In this document: positions 5,327 through 7,181 of the stretch, one piece after another
How positions within the stretch are numbered: position 1 is the stretch's first letter
Layout: every line of letters begins with the position of its first letter
Source of the DNA: SZUA-265 sp966249405
Lineage (GTDB): Bacteria > Myxococcota_A > Polyangia > Polyangiales > Polyangiaceae
Length of the DNA: 7,181 nucleotides
Reading direction: 5' to 3'
Assembly (NCBI GenBank): GCA_966249405.1
Contig: CBINDO010000380.1
Span: forward strand, 1-7,181
The notes under the pieces: generated by a model
What the model saw: the letters and a program-made list of their open reading frames with translations, nothing else
The model's database searches: none
Told to the model about the DNA's origin: nothing
Program-made: the position numbers and the translations under genes

Positions 5327-7171
5327 ATGGATTCGCTCCAGACCGCCCCAAGCTTAGTCTTGGCCGCATATTCGGAAGACCTGATCCGGGGTCGTCGCGT
5401 GGTGGTGTTTGGGAACGCGCTCTCCGGGCTGGCAGAAACCCTGGTCGAGCGCGGTGCGCGCCTGATTCACGTCTACGACGAAGATCCGACGCGCGTCGCC
5501 GAGGCTGCCGCACGCAGCACGAGCGCGAGTGTTTCTTTCGCACCGCTAGCGCCGGGCGGCATCGCCGCACGTGATGGCGCCTTCGACGTCGGATTCGTCG
5601 AGGAGCTGGCCGCCGCCGCCGATCCAGCACAACTCGTGACGCGCCTGCGTCGCGCGCTCAGCGCGCGCGGCATCGGCTTCGTGTGCACGGTCAACTCGGA
5701 CGTCTCACCGCTGTGGCGCGCGACCAAGAACGTCGCGAGCGCACGCGGCGCGCTCAGCTACTACGAACTCTACGACCTCGTCGCCACCCAGTTCGACGAG
5801 GTGCGCATGGTGGGACAAACGCCGTTCGCGGGCTACGCGTTGGCCGACTTCAGCCCGGACACGGAGAGTGAATTTTCGATCGACACGGGCTTCGTTCCAG
5901 GCGGCGCCGAGGAGCCCGAGCGCTACGTGGCCGTGTGTAGCCACTTCCCTGTCGCGATCGAGCCGTTCTGCGTCGTGCAGATGGAGGCCGCGCGGTTAGT
6001 GGGGCGCGATGCGTCCGTCGACCGGCCCGTGCCCAAAGCCAAGCCGCCAGAGGTACTCCAAACCCCTCAACTGACGGAGCTCCGAGCCGAGTTGGCCGAA
6101 GAGCGTTCAGCCAAGGCCAAGCTCGAACAGTTGCTGCGCGACGTGAACGACGAGCTCAAGCGTCGTGACGAGTGGGTGAGCGAACTCGAGAGCCGCGCCG
6201 CAACCGCCGATGAACGCGCCGACGCCGCCGAGGCGGCCCTGGAGCGGCTGAGCGCCAAACAACGCGCGCGCGCCGAGGAACCGCGCCCCGCCGTGGACAA
6301 CAGCCATGAGCTGCGGGACCGCGAACGCAAACTCACCGAAGCGATTCGCAAGCTCGACGAACACGGTCAGGAGCTCGCGACGCGCGCGCGACGGATCTCG
6401 GAGCTCGAAGGTACCGTCGCCGAACTCGAAAACACCAAGGTCAAGCTGGAGCAGGCAAAGACGCGTGCCGAAGAGGCGCTGTCGGAAGCCAGGGCCAAAC
6501 TCGTAGAACTCGAGCAGGCCGCCTCCCGACACGCGCACGCGGAACGCGAGATTGCTGACCTGCAAACCACAGTCACCGAGCTGCGTGAGCAAGTGGCCAA
6601 CCTGCGCTCCGATCTGCATCTCGCCGGTCAAGAGATAACTCGCGGCGAGGAACAGCTGACGACCCTGGGCGCGACCGTGAAGCAGCTCCGAGTCGACCTA
6701 GCCGACACGGAGCGGTTTGCAGCGCTGTTGATCGCAGAGCGTGAGACACCGTCGGCGGACGTGGTGACCAGCGTGGCAGCCCCGTTCGAAGCCGAGATTG
6801 CGTCCGAGGTCACCGTTCAGAGCGTGACTCCCGTCGCAAACTCCGAGATTCGCGCGATGGATGAGGTTCCCAGTCTGCCGACCTACAGCTTCACCGAGCG
6901 CGGCTCCGTCGACGTCCTTCCTCCCCCATCCACACCCGGGGACGAGCGACGCGCGCTCGCGGACGCACGCGCTCGTGAAGCGGAGCTGCAAGCGGCGCTG
7001 CAATCAACGCGCTGGACGGTCGAGGAGCTCGAAGCGCGCTTGGCGGAGAAGTGCAACGAACACGAGCTGCTCGAGCGCTTGTATCGCGCCGAACACCAGC
7101 TTCAGCGTCAGGCGACGCTGCTGGCACAATACGAGCGCGAAGCCCGAGAGACGCCGCCCGCCGCGGGTTGA
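5327..7171 (+). CDS. Methyltransferase-like Rossmann domain fused to a long coiled coil
   Basis: 614 residues in two parts. Residues 20-210 follow the class I SAM-methyltransferase order: strand 1 RRVVVFGNALSG (23-34); strand 2 ending in an acidic residue, LIHVYDEDP (46-54); AFDVGFVEEL (85-94) where the post-II motif lies; and LVTRLRRALSARGIGFVCTV (103-122), equivalent to the usual L-x-P-G-G-x-L-V strand. The SAM loop is degenerate: V27 replaces the usual Asp/Glu and GNALSG replaces GxGxG, so activity is doubtful. A Pro-rich hinge (231-247) leads to coiled coil 1 (about 248-470, rich in ELxxxLAExxxxxxxLE heptads). A Pro/Ser-rich break (471-537) follows, then coiled coil 2 (about 538-606). There is no signal peptide or membrane helix, so it is probably cytoplasmic. 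The domain order recalls AglZ of Myxococcus, which joins a pseudo-receiver to a coiled coil, but the N-terminal domain here is of another type. A scaffold or polarity role is inference. The ATG at 5327 has no clear Shine-Dalgarno, but the Rossmann strand begins shortly after it. Confidence 0.82.
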   Translation: MDSLQTAPSLVLAAYSEDLIRGRRVVVFGNALSGLAETLVERGARLIHVYDEDPTRVAEAAARSTSASVSFAPLAPGGIAARDGAFDVGFVEELAAAADPAQLVTRLRRALSARGIGFVCTVNSDVSPLWRATKNVASARGALSYYELYDLVATQFDEVRMVGQTPFAGYALADFSPDTESEFSIDTGFVPGGAEEPERYVAVCSHFPVAIEPFCVVQMEAARLVGRDASVDRPVPKAKPPEVLQTPQLTELRAELAEERSAKAKLEQLLRDVNDELKRRDEWVSELESRAATADERADAAEAALERLSAKQRARAEEPRPAVDNSHELRDRERKLTEAIRKLDEHGQELATRARRISELEGTVAELENTKVKLEQAKTRAEEALSEARAKLVELEQAASRHAHAEREIADLQTTVTELREQVANLRSDLHLAGQEITRGEEQLTTLGATVKQLRVDLADTERFAALLIAERETPSADVVTSVAAPFEAEIASEVTVQSVTPVANSEIRAMDEVPSLPTYSFTERGSVDVLPPPSTPGDERRALADARAREAELQAALQSTRWTVEELEARLAEKCNEHELLERLYRAEHQLQRQATLLAQYEREARETPPAAG

Positions 7172-7181
7172 ACCTCGGCAG

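Noticed and set aside
6107..6631. 174-codon minus-strand frame opposite the coiled coil
   Set aside because: Its regular Leu/Phe/Gly pattern is the mirror of Glu/Leu-rich heptad codons on the + strand.

Overview
This is a GC-rich chromosomal stretch with tightly packed coding regions, strong G/C third positions and long antisense shadow frames. Two features suggest a myxobacterium (Myxococcota, possibly Polyangiales). One is an ECF-type sigma factor tail overlapping a single-pass membrane protein with a C-terminal TPR-like helical module. The other is a lipoprotein with a long acidic Asp/Glu/Ser/Thr linker. No ribosomal or marker gene is present, so this placement is an inference from gene style.

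Layout: (1) 1-99, + strand, the last 32 codons of a probable sigma factor, stop-start overlapped (ATGA) with (2) 96-1037, + strand, a one-TM protein that is a candidate membrane partner or anti-sigma factor. (3) 1098-2033, - strand, an AEC-family permease, convergent with gene 2. (4) 2168-2207, a perfect 17-bp-stem terminator that ends (5) 2241-4172, - strand, a 643-residue lipoprotein built from three repeats of exactly 183 residues, probably a parallel beta-helix. (6) 4173-4612, a 440-nt gap with no convincing gene but with two inverted repeats. (7) 4613-5179, - strand, an orphan 188-residue protein. (8) 5327-7171, + strand, divergent from gene 7: a degenerate SAM-methyltransferase-like Rossmann domain fused to a long two-part coiled coil.

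How the genes relate: only genes 1 and 2 are clearly one transcription unit, a regulatory pair linking the cytoplasm to the envelope. The permease and the lipoprotein share a strand but are separated by the terminator. Genes 7 and 8 share a 147-nt divergent promoter region and may be co-regulated. No mobile element, CRISPR array, tRNA or rRNA was seen. The observations most worth pursuing are the exact 183-residue periodicity of the lipoprotein, the sigma/TM-TPR pair that lacks a zinc anti-sigma motif, and the methyltransferase-like/coiled-coil fusion.
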